This document shows, in pieces, positions 1-9,055 of a DNA stretch of 49,053 nt. The DNA lies in contig JASKKH010000014.1 in NCBI GenBank assembly GCA_030154265.1, positions 1-49,053 on the forward strand, in the 5' to 3' direction. The notes under the pieces were generated by a model. The model saw only the letters and a list, made by a program, of their open reading frames with translations. It ran no database searches and was not told the origin of the DNA. How positions within the stretch are numbered: the stretch's first letter is position 1; every line of letters begins with the position of its first letter. The stretch comes from Clostridia bacterium (lineage in GTDB: Bacteria > Bacillota > DSM-521 > Neomoorellales > Neomoorellaceae). A program made the position numbers and the translations under genes.

Positions 1-70
1 ACCCGCATAAATCCTGATCCGTGCCGGGGTAAAATATTTTTGCCACTGCCCTAAAACGGCCTATTCATCT

Positions 71-799
71 CTACTTCCGAACATCGCAATTGGCTCTTTT
101 AAAAGCAGTTAAGGCCGGACGGAAATCCTGGTCTCCTTGGTTAAAACTTTCTTCAGCTACAATCTCGCCACCTTTTTTGGCGAACTCATCCTTAAATACT
201 TGGTAAAGACCTTTACTGTAATCATTGGAATTGTCATAAAGAATACCAGCTTTTCTGGCACCAAGCTTGTCATATGCAAAGGTAGCACCAACAATAGCTT
301 GAGGAGGGTCAATAAAACAAATACGGAAAATGTAATCTCTTACCTTTTTAGTATTAGGATCAACTGTTACATCAGGGTTTGTAGCAGATGTAGTAAGTAA
401 TGGAATTTTATTATCAGTTGCTACAGGTACTGCGGATAATGTAGCTCCTGAGGTAGCTGGTCCTAAAAGAGCAACAACGTTGTCTTCAGCAACTAACTTA
501 CTGGCAACACTCATTGCTTCTTCATTCTTACTACCATTGTCGCGAATGATTGGGTTTATCTTCTTACCACCCAAAACGCCACCATTATTATTGATTTCTT
601 CAAAGGCTAATTCGATACCGTTTTTGGTAGCAGTACCGTAAGTAGCCACAGCTCCAGACAGCTCATAGTTAACACCGATATTAACTTGATCGCTGTCTGT
701 GACCCCTTGCTGTTCTGCTTGGCCACAGCCAACAATTAGTGCTGCAGATAATAGCATCACCAGGGCAAAAAATGCAAACTTCTTAATGCCTCTCCCCAA
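71..799 (-). pseudogene. Branched-chain amino acid ABC transporter substrate-binding lipoprotein, truncated (LivK-like)
   Basis: This would be the extracytoplasmic lipoprotein that captures branched-chain amino acids or related solutes for a Liv-type ABC importer. A TTG start at 799 follows a GGAGGA ribosome site. A signal peptide ends in the lipobox IVGC, with the lipid-carrying Cys at residue 25. The periplasmic-binding type 1 fold follows, with the family motifs GVNYELSGAVATYG near residue 42 and GPATSG near residue 113. The frame stops after 242 residues, whereas the family usually has about 380-400, so only the first lobe and part of the second remain. The same frame continues past two stops into residues resembling the family (IFYPGTDQD), which suggests decay rather than a clean end. 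No permease or ATPase genes are visible. Identity is well supported; loss of function is inferred, and a contig-edge artefact is possible. Confidence 0.8.
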
Positions 800-880
800 T
801 TTCTCTAATCCTCCTCCATTTTCTTTTTTCCTTTAAAGGAACATATTTAAAGTTATTATAAACCTGTCCCAGAAAAACTG

Positions 881-2785
881 TCAATTGTGAATTAGTACTC
901 TTTCGTCCCCCTGGCGCCTGGTAATTTTAACTCGATCCAGGTATTCAAGAAATGGTAATACGTATTTCCTTGAAGACCCTAAAGTATCTCTGACATCTGC
1001 CAAAGTAAAAGAACCTTTTTTATATTTATCTTTAAGCAGGTCACAGGCTGAATTAAAGGCTTCTTTATGCCAGTAGAATTCATCTGTTATTTTAACTAAA
1101 ACACCTTTCCTATTTAAATAGTGAGTATATTCTTCAAGTTCTAAGGGAGATAATTTTAATTCTTTAGCTATTTCATTAAAACTTGGTGGTTGCCAATGAG
1201 CTGATAAATACCTTTTTTCAATGTTTTTAAGAATTTCTTTCTGTTTATTATCTAATTGTGGTGTAAAACCAACATGAAAAACAAAATTTTTATCTAACCC
1301 AATTAACCCTTCATCAGCCCATTTTCCCAAAAGAACCTGAAAAAGTTTTAGTGTCAAGTAAGGGAAAAAGCGTGAACGTAATTCTTCTCTAGCCAAACCT
1401 GGGCGTAATGGGTATTTTTTATGAAATTCTATTAATGCTTTTGAAGTTTTCTCCCACCATTCTAAATAACGTTCTTTACTTAACACATATGAGTCATCAT
1501 CAGCGGATAGCAGAACGACTATCCCTTTTTCTTCCATATTAAATAATAATTTTTTAGCTTCTTCAGGTGGTAAGGAGGCTTTCAGAGCAGCATCTTTACA
1601 CTCAATACCTTTAGGCTGTTCTTTTATAACTTGAGATAAAACATCTTCAGGTGAACCTTCAAGACGTAATCTAAGAGCTTCCAACACCTGTGTTTGAAAA
1701 CGACGATGCTTTTTGGGGTACGGGTCAACAATTTGCCCCCCACCAATTGTCGCCATAGGTGAATAGCTTCGTAATATAAAACGATCACCCCGGTTGGCAA
1801 CCACAGGAGTTTCCATCAAAAGTTGGACAAATGCTGTTTCGCCGCTACTTAATTTATCTCGATCAAGTAGTACAATACGTCCTAAGGCTTCACAGGTACC
1901 AAGATAAAAACGAACACGAGTGCGATTAGATAGAGTACGAGCTCCGTCTAAAAGCTTAAATTTGGCGTCTAAGCGATATGTGGGACGTAAAAAACCAGGT
2001 GTTAAAAGGGTACTTCCACGGTTTATACTATCTGCATCAATTCCAGCTAAATTTAAAGCAACCCTTTGACCTGCCTGGGCTTGCTTTACTGTTTGCCCAT
2101 GTACTTGTATATTGCGGACTTTAGTTTTTATCCCTTGGGGTTGAATTTCTAACTCATCGCCTAATTTTATAGTTCCTGTCCAAAGGGTTCCAGTAACAAC
2201 AGTACCAAATCCTGTTACTGTAAATACCCTGTCTACAGGCAATCGGATTGATCCTGTGGTGAGTCTAGGTGATATAGTATCTACCAGAATCTCTAACTGG
2301 TGTATTAGCTCAGAGATACCCTCACCTCTGATAGCAGATACGGGAATTATAGGGGCAGATTCTAGAATTGTTCCCTCAACGACTTTAACTATATCTTCTT
2401 TAACTAACTGAAGCCATTCCTCGTCTACTAAATCGGTCTTCGTTATGACTACAATTCCTTTTTTTATTTGAAGTAAATCAATAATGTCCAAATGCTCTTT
2501 CGTCTGCGGCATAACCCCTTCATCAGCAGCTACTACCAGCATAACTAAGTCCATTCCCCCGACACCAGCTAACATCTGGCGAACAAACCGTTCATGTCCA
2601 GGGACATCTACTAAACCCAACTTACGACCACCAGGTAAAACTAAAGGAGCAAAGCCTAGTTCAATTGAGATGCCACGTTTTTTTTCTTCCTTAAGACGAT
2701 CGGTATCAACACCTGTTAAGGCTTTAACCAAAACCGTTTTTCCATGGTCAATATGACCTGCTGTCCCTACAATAACGTATTTCAT
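881..2785 (-). CDS. selB: Selenocysteine-specific translation elongation factor SelB
   Basis: SelB is an EF-Tu-like GTPase that brings Sec-tRNA(Sec) to the ribosome at UGA codons marked by a SECIS hairpin. The 634-residue protein has the usual family length. The P-loop GHIDHGKT is at residues 10-17, the G3 motif DVPGH at 60-64 and the G4 motif as TKTD at 115-118. EF-Tu-like beta-barrel domains follow, and the C-terminal part is the winged-helix array that binds SECIS. The ATG at 2785 lies three bases after the selA stop, with a GGGGG ribosome site inside the selA end, so the two are an operon with probable translational coupling. No selC tRNA, selD or clear selenoprotein gene is visible in this window. 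Confidence 0.97.
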   Translation of the reverse strand: MKYVIVGTAGHIDHGKTVLVKALTGVDTDRLKEEKKRGISIELGFAPLVLPGGRKLGLVDVPGHERFVRQMLAGVGGMDLVMLVVAADEGVMPQTKEHLDIIDLLQIKKGIVVITKTDLVDEEWLQLVKEDIVKVVEGTILESAPIIPVSAIRGEGISELIHQLEILVDTISPRLTTGSIRLPVDRVFTVTGFGTVVTGTLWTGTIKLGDELEIQPQGIKTKVRNIQVHGQTVKQAQAGQRVALNLAGIDADSINRGSTLLTPGFLRPTYRLDAKFKLLDGARTLSNRTRVRFYLGTCEALGRIVLLDRDKLSSGETAFVQLLMETPVVANRGDRFILRSYSPMATIGGGQIVDPYPKKHRRFQTQVLEALRLRLEGSPEDVLSQVIKEQPKGIECKDAALKASLPPEEAKKLLFNMEEKGIVVLLSADDDSYVLSKERYLEWWEKTSKALIEFHKKYPLRPGLAREELRSRFFPYLTLKLFQVLLGKWADEGLIGLDKNFVFHVGFTPQLDNKQKEILKNIEKRYLSAHWQPPSFNEIAKELKLSPLELEEYTHYLNRKGVLVKITDEFYWHKEAFNSACDLLKDKYKKGSFTLADVRDTLGSSRKYVLPFLEYLDRVKITRRQGDERVLIHN

Positions 2786-2788
2786 TTT

Positions 2789-4183
2789 TTATTCCCCCAA
2801 AGCCTGAACCAGTGCCTTAATTAGTTCTATATCTTCACCAGGTAATAGTGTACGAACATCAATAACTAGATTTTCCTCCCGGATTCGTGACAATACCGGT
2901 GGATTTGTTTTACGAAGTTTTTCTAATAATTCATCAACACCCATGCTAATGGGTTTTATAGCTATCCCCCAAGATGGTAATAGTGTTAAAGGCAAAGCTC
3001 CTCCTCCCACCTTTGAATTGATTTCAATTAAACTAATCTTTGCCCTCGTTTCTAATTTATCATTAGCTAGTTCCTTCAAATTCTTTGCCTTTTGATAAAG
3101 AACTTCTTTTTTTGTTATTAATGCCTTCAAGGTAGGAATTTCTTCGATAGCTCTTGAAGGATTACGATATATCTGTAAAGTTGCCTCTAAAGCTGCTAAC
3201 GTCATTTTATCAATTCGCAATGCCCTGTTTAGAGGGTGACGTTCCATTTCCTTAATTAAGTCACGTCGCCCCACAATAATTCCTGCTTGTGGACCTCCCA
3301 ACAATTTATCTCCACTAAAGGTAACAACATCTAACCCTTGTTTAATTTCATCTTGTACCGTAGGTTCTCCACTAATTCCATATTCATTTAAGTCAATAAG
3401 GAAACCACTCCCCAAATCTTCCATAACAGGTATTCCCCAACGCGACCCTACTTCAACGAGTTCTTTGGTCGAAACCTCCTGAGTAAAGCCCTGTATACGA
3501 TAATTGCTAGGATGGACTTTAAGGATTAGGGCTGTTTCTGGATTTATCGCAGCTTCATAATCTCGGGGGTAGGTTTTATTAGTAGTACCAACTTCCACTA
3601 ATCGGGTACCACTCTGAGCCATGACTTCAGGCACCCTAAAAGAACCTCCAATTTCAACCAACTGACCCCGTGAAATAACAGTCTCTCTTCCAACTGCTAA
3701 AGCTGATAGTGCTAAGAGTACCGCAGCTGCATTATTATTTACGACTAATGCAGCTTCACAACCAGTAAGTTCCTGTAGTAACCCAGTAACATGGTCGTAT
3801 CTATTTCCCCTCTTACCTTTTAATAAATCATATTCCAGGTTTGAATAATGTTTAGAAACCTTTATAATCGCTTCCGTAGCTTTTTTACTTAATACGGCAC
3901 GTCCTAAATTTGTGTGTAAGATTGTACCCGTAGCATTGATTACACGACGTAAATTTGTACATTTAGTGGATAGATATTTATCCTTTACTTCTTGTGCTAA
4001 TTCTGATATTAGTGGCAAATCAGTCTGACCATTCCCTATTTTTTGACGCCATTTATTTACAACTCCGCGAGCACAATTTACAACAAGATTGTGATCCTCT
4101 CTATTAAGCCCCTGTAAAAGTGGATATTCTATCAATTGGTTAATCGATGGCAGTTGTCTCCTTAGATCATTTTTCATAGGCAA
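2789..4183 (-). CDS. selA: L-seryl-tRNA(Sec) selenium transferase SelA
   Basis: SelA is a PLP enzyme that converts seryl-tRNA(Sec) to selenocysteinyl-tRNA(Sec) using selenophosphate; it works as a large homodecamer in the cytoplasm. At 464 residues it has the family length. The N-terminal tRNA-binding region carries NATGTILHTNLGRA near residue 83. The PLP lysine is expected at residue 293 in FSGDKLLGGPQAG. ATG start at 4183. It is the first gene of a selA-selB pair. A GC hairpin lies about 80 bases upstream on the same strand. Intact frame and motifs suggest an active pathway, although selD is not in view. Confidence 0.97.
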   Translation of the reverse strand: MPMKNDLRRQLPSINQLIEYPLLQGLNREDHNLVVNCARGVVNKWRQKIGNGQTDLPLISELAQEVKDKYLSTKCTNLRRVINATGTILHTNLGRAVLSKKATEAIIKVSKHYSNLEYDLLKGKRGNRYDHVTGLLQELTGCEAALVVNNNAAAVLLALSALAVGRETVISRGQLVEIGGSFRVPEVMAQSGTRLVEVGTTNKTYPRDYEAAINPETALILKVHPSNYRIQGFTQEVSTKELVEVGSRWGIPVMEDLGSGFLIDLNEYGISGEPTVQDEIKQGLDVVTFSGDKLLGGPQAGIIVGRRDLIKEMERHPLNRALRIDKMTLAALEATLQIYRNPSRAIEEIPTLKALITKKEVLYQKAKNLKELANDKLETRAKISLIEINSKVGGGALPLTLLPSWGIAIKPISMGVDELLEKLRKTNPPVLSRIREENLVIDVRTLLPGEDIELIKALVQALGE

Positions 4184-4262
4184 TGTGCCTCCATAAAAAG
4201 TATCAGAATAAAATTTTTATTAAATTTTACATTTTTTATTATATTACTATCTTGCTTAACTA

Positions 4263-4293
4263 AAAAGTGGAACTGGGCAAGTGCACCAGTTCC
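4263..4293 (-). terminator. Terminator-like hairpin upstream of selA
   Basis: GGAACTGG at 4269-4276 pairs perfectly with CCAGTTCC at 4286-4293 around a 9-base loop. Read on the minus strand, the stem is followed by ACTTTTTAG, like a weak Rho-independent terminator. No minus-strand gene now lies immediately upstream, so it could be a selA attenuator or the relic of a lost gene's end. Confidence 0.4.
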
Positions 4294-4357
4294 ATAAGAC
4301 TTGCATGTATTATTATGCCATAACAAATAATAAAAAAAATCCAAGGAGAAATTAAAA

Positions 4358-4728
4358 ATGGATATAACGCCGTGGTGTCCATGGCATGTATTGAATAGTT
4401 TTCCTAAGGAAATGTTCTTTAATGGACCTCGTTTCGATATTTATCAAACCGATAGCGAAGTAGTCATCAACGTTTATTTACCCGGACTAGTTTCAAAAAA
4501 TGATGTTAAAATAACCGCTACTGAAATACTTTAAACATCCAGGGTGAAATACAACGTAATAGGGAAGACAAAGAACGGAATTATCATCGGGCAAAACGTT
4601 TTTACGGTAATTTTTCTAGAACAGTCAGTTTACCAACTCAAGTAAAACCTGAAAACGCTTCTGCAACGTATAAAGATGGTATTTTAGAAATACGTATGCC
4701 AAAAGTAGACAACGAAAAACAGAAATAA
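4358..4728 (+). pseudogene. Small heat shock protein Hsp20, frameshifted
   Basis: Hsp20 proteins are ATP-independent holdase chaperones with an alpha-crystallin domain. An AAGGAG ribosome site precedes ATG 4358. The first frame gives MDITPWCPW..., then FDIYQTDSEVVINVYLPGL, and stops at 4532-4534. Adding one A in the A-run at 4524-4526 restores the frame. It then reads NIQGEIQRN, FYGNFSRTVSLP, and KDGILEIRMPK near the end, which are the standard second half of the alpha-crystallin domain, finishing at TAA 4726-4728. The restored protein would be 123 residues, near the usual length. The lesion is either a real single-base deletion or a sequencing error in a short homopolymer. The gene stands alone, opposite in direction to its neighbours. 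Confidence 0.85.
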
Positions 4729-4754
4729 GTACAAATAAATATCCATTAAAGACA

Positions 4755-5729
4755 TTATTTACTATTAAGATTATTAATACTAGCTCGGCAGACCAAAGGT
4801 TTTTCTATTTCTGTACCTTCAGGCAAATACTTTAAAGTTTTGCCCTCTATCAATATTTCAACTTTATCTATGTTTTTAAATTGAGTCAAAGTGAAAAGAA
4901 GTGAATTAATAAAAGAGGTTTCTGCACAACTTCCACCACCATACCCTATAGCCTGCTTGCTTAAATTAACTTTGGCTATACCAGATTTTACGTCAAAACC
5001 TAGAAGTTCAGTCCCAGGCCAAATTGTTCTTAACAGACCAGAATCAGATGGTGGCCCAGTTAATAAAGCCTGGACAGCAGCAAGAGGTAAATTTTCCCTA
5101 TCTGTCCCAGCTGGTAATGGAACAGTAACTGGAACAAGATATTGTGCCGTTTTCTCATTAAAGAAAACCTGCACACCTTTTTGATTTTTGTATATTAACT
5201 CATTTATAATATCCGGACGTTTTAGAGGTTTATCTATTTGAACCCCACATACATGGGGGACTATACTACCATTGACCATTATTTGTACTTTATCAATGCC
5301 CTTTAACTCTGTCATAGTTAGTACCAAGGCTTTGACAGCTAATTCAGCTTGCTTCCTGTCAAGAAGTTTATTAATACCTTCAGTTAAATCAACATAAACA
5401 GTTTGTTTTTTTTCTGATAAAAAGACTTGACGAAGTTTAACACCACGAGGAAAAACTTGTTCTAAAGTTTCATCCTCTGGGCCTGCTAACAATTTCTCTA
5501 CTGCAATCTTTGCTACTTCCCTGGTAGGGTTAAATGTCGCAGTTACAGGTACTAAATACTCTTTATCTTTGGTTAGGTAATATACCACAACTCTATCTAA
5601 TTTTGAATCACATAGAACAGGACGCGCTTCTTTTATATTTACACCGGTCTTAGTTTGAGTAGACTGGTCTAATGATCCTCCACCGCAACCGCCAATAAGT
5701 AATATTGCTAATAGGAAAAAAGAAAGCAA
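4755..5729 (-). CDS. Lipoprotein with two GerMN domains
   Basis: GerMN (sporulation/germination) domains occur in exported proteins linked to peptidoglycan in spore formers and at the cell surface. A signal peptide ends at the lipobox LIGGC. Two repeated GerMN units follow: the first around residues 45-150 (YLVPVTATFNPTREVA, LLAGPEDE, VYVDLTEG), the second around 185-310 (YLVPVTVPLPAGTD, LLTGPPSD, AKVNLSKQ). The frame as read starts at TTG 5729, which lacks a well-placed ribosome site. A strong AAAGGAG site and ATG sit at 5797-5779, but they are one base out of frame because of a seven-C run; removing one C gives a continuous 341-residue protein from 5781. A single-domain relative lies at 45077. 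The exact function is unknown. Confidence 0.85.
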   Translation of the reverse strand: MLSFFLLAILLIGGCGGGSLDQSTQTKTGVNIKEARPVLCDSKLDRVVVYYLTKDKEYLVPVTATFNPTREVAKIAVEKLLAGPEDETLEQVFPRGVKLRQVFLSEKKQTVYVDLTEGINKLLDRKQAELAVKALVLTMTELKGIDKVQIMVNGSIVPHVCGVQIDKPLKRPDIINELIYKNQKGVQVFFNEKTAQYLVPVTVPLPAGTDRENLPLAAVQALLTGPPSDSGLLRTIWPGTELLGFDVKSGIAKVNLSKQAIGYGGGSCAETSFINSLLFTLTQFKNIDKVEILIEGKTLKYLPEGTEIEKPLVCRASINNLNSK

Positions 5730-5763
5730 TATTACTTTAAAGCACCCCCTGCAACCAGATACC

Positions 5764-5770
5764 GGGGGGG
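5764..5770 (-). repeat. C7 homopolymer tract at the lipoprotein gene start
   Basis: Seven consecutive C residues (G on the plus strand) lie between the best ribosome site/ATG (5797-5779) and the GerMN lipoprotein frame. With six or nine C the ATG would be in frame with the signal peptide; with seven it yields a 14-codon peptide ending at TAA. This is either a slipped-strand switch or a sequence error. Confidence 0.6.
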
Positions 5771-5855
5771 TGTGGCACCATGTCCTTCACTCCTTTCTCT
5801 TAATTTCCCAAATAACTACTTTTTTCGACAACTAATATATAAAATCCTTCTCCCT

Positions 5856-6869
5856 TTAAATGTTCCCAAGGATACGTTTTAAGGACAAAATTACAACAAA
5901 TAACCCCAAATAGCCAAAAACAGGGTAAATCCAGGCAATTAAACTTGTAAATCCTAAATTAGTTAAAGGTAATGCTATAAGTAAAAGAATAATAGCTACC
6001 AATTGAGGCGTAAGATGTGGTATCTTACCTAATCTTTCTGCTAAACCATAAAGATCACCTGTTGCTGTTGTAATCATTGCTAACAAAAGGACTATCGCAT
6101 ATAGATTTTTTAAGTTAGGTTGAAACTCACTTACAAAATATAATAAAGGTAGTTCTTTTTGTAATCCTTCTAAAGATAACTGCGAAAGAACAATAATTAA
6201 CAAAAAGGCCAATGCAGCTAAAACAATACTGCCAATTGCAGCTCCAATTGCTCCGTTTTTAGAACTTGGTAATGAAGTTAGCAAAACCATTCCGGTTACC
6301 ATATTATAAGTTACATACAGAAAGGCATTAATAATCCAATTAGTAGTAACAAGTCCTTTTGCAGGAATTTCCATTATCGATATTTGGGAACTTGGTAAGT
6401 TTTTACAACCTATCATAATTATAATAACCAACATTACTGGAACTAATAAAAAATTTAAAGTAAAAATACCGCGACCACGTCCGAGACAAGCAATTAAAGC
6501 CAGACCACCGCAGATTAAACTACCAATAAATGAAGTTAAACCTAGATAATGTTTAGCAACCGAACCTGCCCCGGCCAACATTATACAAAAACCACCAAAA
6601 AGGAATGCGGTGATGATAATATCAGCTATAAGATACCAATTTCCTAATACATTAATAAAAAAATCATGATAAGAAGAAGTTCGCCACCTTAAAGCCAAGC
6701 TTCGAACCATAAAAGCCTCTATACTAAGTAAAACCCCCATTAATACAATTGCTTGGGGTGCTTTATTACCTAAAGTCAAAAAAAACTGAACAAGCTCTTG
6801 GCCAGATGCAAAACCAGCCCCTACCAAAGTCCCTATCAAAGTTAAGGCCACAATTAGTTCTGATAGCAA
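5856..6869 (-). CDS. YkvI-family integral membrane transporter-like protein
   Basis: This 337-residue, very hydrophobic protein has about ten predicted membrane segments. It opens with LTLIGTLVGAGFASGQELVQFF, the glycine-rich first helix typical of YkvI-family proteins, distant relatives of the amino acid/sodium symporter superfamily. The TTG start at 6869 is supported by GGAGG nine to ten bases upstream; the ATGs are internal. The gene runs leftward after the yyaC promoter region and ahead of the GerMN lipoprotein, 126 bases away. The substrate is not known, and nothing in the sequence identifies one. Confidence 0.8.
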   Translation of the reverse strand: MLSELIVALTLIGTLVGAGFASGQELVQFFLTLGNKAPQAIVLMGVLLSIEAFMVRSLALRWRTSSYHDFFINVLGNWYLIADIIITAFLFGGFCIMLAGAGSVAKHYLGLTSFIGSLICGGLALIACLGRGRGIFTLNFLLVPVMLVIIIMIGCKNLPSSQISIMEIPAKGLVTTNWIINAFLYVTYNMVTGMVLLTSLPSSKNGAIGAAIGSIVLAALAFLLIIVLSQLSLEGLQKELPLLYFVSEFQPNLKNLYAIVLLLAMITTATGDLYGLAERLGKIPHLTPQLVAIILLLIALPLTNLGFTSLIAWIYPVFGYLGLFVVILSLKRILGNI

Positions 6870-6925
6870 TTAAAAAAACCTCCTCAATATCTCTTATAAT
6901 TTTATGCCTATTACATAACGCTTTA

Positions 6926-6954
6926 GTATAAAAAATCTAATATTTGCATATACT
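6926..6954 (+). promoter_or_regulatory. Possible forespore-type promoter before yyaC
   Basis: GTATA at 6926-6930 and CATATACT at 6947-6954, 16 bases apart, resemble the -35 and -10 elements used by the forespore sigma factors F and G. The position, about 30 bases before yyaC, and the known forespore expression of yyaC in Bacillus support this weakly. Confidence 0.3.
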
Positions 6955-6986
6955 CTAGGCACAAAAAAGATTTCAGGAGGTAAGGT

Positions 6987-7616
6987 ATGGCTCCATTACC
7001 TTTTATATTTCGAAATACAACTGAGGTACCACTAAGACCTAAAATAAAATATAATTATCAGGATCCAGAAGCAGTTGAAAAGCTAAGTAAGGCTTTTATT
7101 CAACATTTACAAAAACTTAACCCAGATTTTAAACAACCCTTTGTTGTTATAAACATAGGTACAGACCGGTCCACTGGCGATTGTTTAGGTCCATTAGTAG
7201 GAAATTATTTATCGAAAATTAAGAAATTACCATTTGCAGTTTTTGGAACTCTAGATGATCCGGTTCACGCTAGTAATTTAACAGAAAAAATAGCTTTAAT
7301 AAAATCTTTATATCCTGACCCTTTTATAATTGCTGTAGATGCATGCCTTGGCAAATCCGAAAATGTAGGTTGCATCACCTTAGCACAAGGGGCATTAAGA
7401 CCTGGAGCTGGAGTAAATAAAAATCTCCCAGAGGTGGGAGATATTCATTTTACTGGTATTGTTAATGTCGGAGGATACATGGAATATTTCGTTTTACAAA
7501 ATACTCGCCTAAGTATTGTCATGCGTATGGCTCAGCAAATCAGTGAAGTTATTTACCAGGGATTATCCCATATATATAAATATGAACAAACTAATATTGC
7601 TCAAGGAATACAGTAA
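6987..7616 (+). CDS. yyaC: Spore protease-like protein YyaC
   Basis: YyaC is a sporulation-associated protein with a hydrogenase-maturation-protease (HybD)-like fold; its substrate is unsettled. The 209-residue product has the family core FVVINIGTDRSTGDCLGPLVG at residues 52-72, then FGTLDDPVHA, AVDACLG near 117-123, and GDIHFTGIVNVGGYM near 151. An AGGAGGT ribosome site lies seven bases before ATG 6987. It is single, rightward between leftward genes, and closed by a strong terminator at 7639. A forespore-like promoter is possible just upstream. The family name is well supported; catalytic activity is inferred from fold relatives. Confidence 0.92.
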   Translation: MAPLPFIFRNTTEVPLRPKIKYNYQDPEAVEKLSKAFIQHLQKLNPDFKQPFVVINIGTDRSTGDCLGPLVGNYLSKIKKLPFAVFGTLDDPVHASNLTEKIALIKSLYPDPFIIAVDACLGKSENVGCITLAQGALRPGAGVNKNLPEVGDIHFTGIVNVGGYMEYFVLQNTRLSIVMRMAQQISEVIYQGLSHIYKYEQTNIAQGIQ

Positions 7617-7638
7617 TATATTATTAAAGTTAAACTTT

Positions 7639-7686
7639 AAGGCTATAGCTATTTGAATCATATAGACTATAGCCTTAGCTTTTTAT
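7639..7686 (+). terminator. Rho-independent terminator after yyaC
   Basis: AAGGCTATAG at 7639-7648 pairs exactly with CTATAGCCTT at 7667-7676, followed by AGCTTTTTATTA. It is probably the yyaC terminator. Confidence 0.8.
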
Positions 7687-7750
7687 TAGTTCTTTTAATT
7701 TTTAATGGTATAAATTATGCCTTTGATTTAACATTTATTACTTATATTAC

Positions 7751-8134
7751 TTAATCGTCTGAATAGGTATCAGTATCGACTGAAACAGGCATTTGGGAAT
7801 GTCCCAGAAGCACACCACCTGGTTCCACAACAAGCCTAGTCATATGAACGTTACCCTCAACTTTGCCGGTTGGGGCTATCTCTAGTTGACCGTCTGTCTC
7901 TACATCACCTTTTATAATTCCCACTACCAACAGATTAGCAGCTTTAACCTTAGCAACTACTTTCCCGGTTTCACCTACAACTAAATCTCCTTCAGTAGTT
8001 ACCTCACCTTCAATAAAACCATCAATACGTACTGCACCATCTGATACTAAATTACCAGTTATTTTAACCCCTTTACCTATAACCGTATCAGCGACAGCAG
8101 TTTCTATATTAATTCTTTTCTTTTTTCCCCACAT
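7751..8134 (-). CDS. Bactofilin family polymer-forming cytoskeletal protein
   Basis: Bactofilins are small right-handed beta-helix proteins that polymerise without nucleotide and act as scaffolds for cell-wall enzymes. The 127-residue product has the repeating short-strand pattern: VIGKGVKITGNLVSDGAVRIDG, IEGEVTTEGDLVVGETGKV, then GDVETDGQLEIAPTG. Terminal segments are short and polar. ATG 8134 is preceded by GGAGGT that overlaps the stop of the M23 peptidase gene at 8140, so the pair is probably translationally coupled. The pairing of bactofilin with an M23 peptidase is common, and the peptidase is probably its client. Confidence 0.95.
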   Translation of the reverse strand: MWGKKKRINIETAVADTVIGKGVKITGNLVSDGAVRIDGFIEGEVTTEGDLVVGETGKVVAKVKAANLLVVGIIKGDVETDGQLEIAPTGKVEGNVHMTRLVVEPGGVLLGHSQMPVSVDTDTYSDD

Positions 8135-8139
8135 CTTAA

Positions 8140-9042
8140 CTAAACCTCCCCATTCAAAAACTCTAAAGGATTTCTAAGTTGCCCATATAAACTTATCTGA
8201 AAATGGAGATGAGGTCCAGTACTTAGTCCACTACTTCCAACTCTAGCAATAACCTCTCCTTTATGTACTTTATCACCTTCACTAACCATCAACTTACTGT
8301 TGTGACCGTAAAAGCTTGTAAAACCATAGCCATGATCTATTATAATTGTTTTCCCATATACTGGCTTCCAACCAGCAAAAATGACACGTCCACTACCAGC
8401 TGCCTGTACCTCTGCACCATAATTTGCTGCAATATCTATACCCTCATGAAATCTTGTATGATGCCCAAAGGGAGACTTTCTCTCACCAAATGGGGAGGAT
8501 ATAGGTCCTCTAACCGGCCAATGGGAAGGTAAAGCTTCCTGGTAATCTATATGCTGTTCAATTTCTTTAGCCAATGTTTCCAATTTTCTCTCTTGCTTTG
8601 GAACTATATTCTCTACTAAATTCAAGGTATTCTCAATTTGTTCTAATGTTTGCATTTGTTCCCTTGGTCTTAAACGACCACTACGTGAAGCATTACTTTT
8701 GTGCTGTTTGTTTTCCTTATCTAAGCCGATTAGACTTCTAACCTTACTATCTAATGTATCGATTTTTTCTACTTTTTCTTGTAATAAACTAGCTTTGGTT
8801 TCTAATTGACGAATATGCTCAGCCTGTACCTTATTAATCTTTTCAATATAATGCAGTTCATTAACTTTCTTTTTTAAATAACAAACAGTAACTATTGAGC
8901 CTGCTAAAGAAAGCATCAGTATGGCTAATAGAATGATTAATGTATGTAAAACCCAAGCAGGTAAAAACCACTTCCAAACATTTTTTCGCCCTTCCGGAAC
9001 AAATAAAAGGGTAAAATGACGATCACTACGAAGTCTTTTCAC
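8140..9042 (-). CDS. Membrane-anchored M23 (LytM/DD-endopeptidase type) peptidase
   Basis: M23 peptidases are zinc metalloenzymes that cut peptide cross-links of peptidoglycan. A single membrane segment (residues about 25-50) is followed by a coiled-coil stretch rich in K, E and L. The LytM domain has HEGIDIAA, DHGYGFTSFYGH and HLHF near the C-terminus, supplying the zinc-binding H/D/H set, so it should be active. Proposed start is GTG 9042, giving VKRLRSDRHF; three in-frame GTGs (9054, 9048, 9042) lie in a G-rich stretch, and the last has AAGGTGG at a sensible distance. It sits between DUF4446 and bactofilin in one leftward operon, so it probably remodels the wall outside the membrane under bactofilin guidance. 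Confidence 0.93.
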   Translation of the reverse strand: MKRLRSDRHFTLLFVPEGRKNVWKWFLPAWVLHTLIILLAILMLSLAGSIVTVCYLKKKVNELHYIEKINKVQAEHIRQLETKASLLQEKVEKIDTLDSKVRSLIGLDKENKQHKSNASRSGRLRPREQMQTLEQIENTLNLVENIVPKQERKLETLAKEIEQHIDYQEALPSHWPVRGPISSPFGERKSPFGHHTRFHEGIDIAANYGAEVQAAGSGRVIFAGWKPVYGKTIIIDHGYGFTSFYGHNSKLMVSEGDKVHKGEVIARVGSSGLSTGPHLHFQISLYGQLRNPLEFLNGEV

Positions 9043-9055
9043 CCCCACCCCCACC

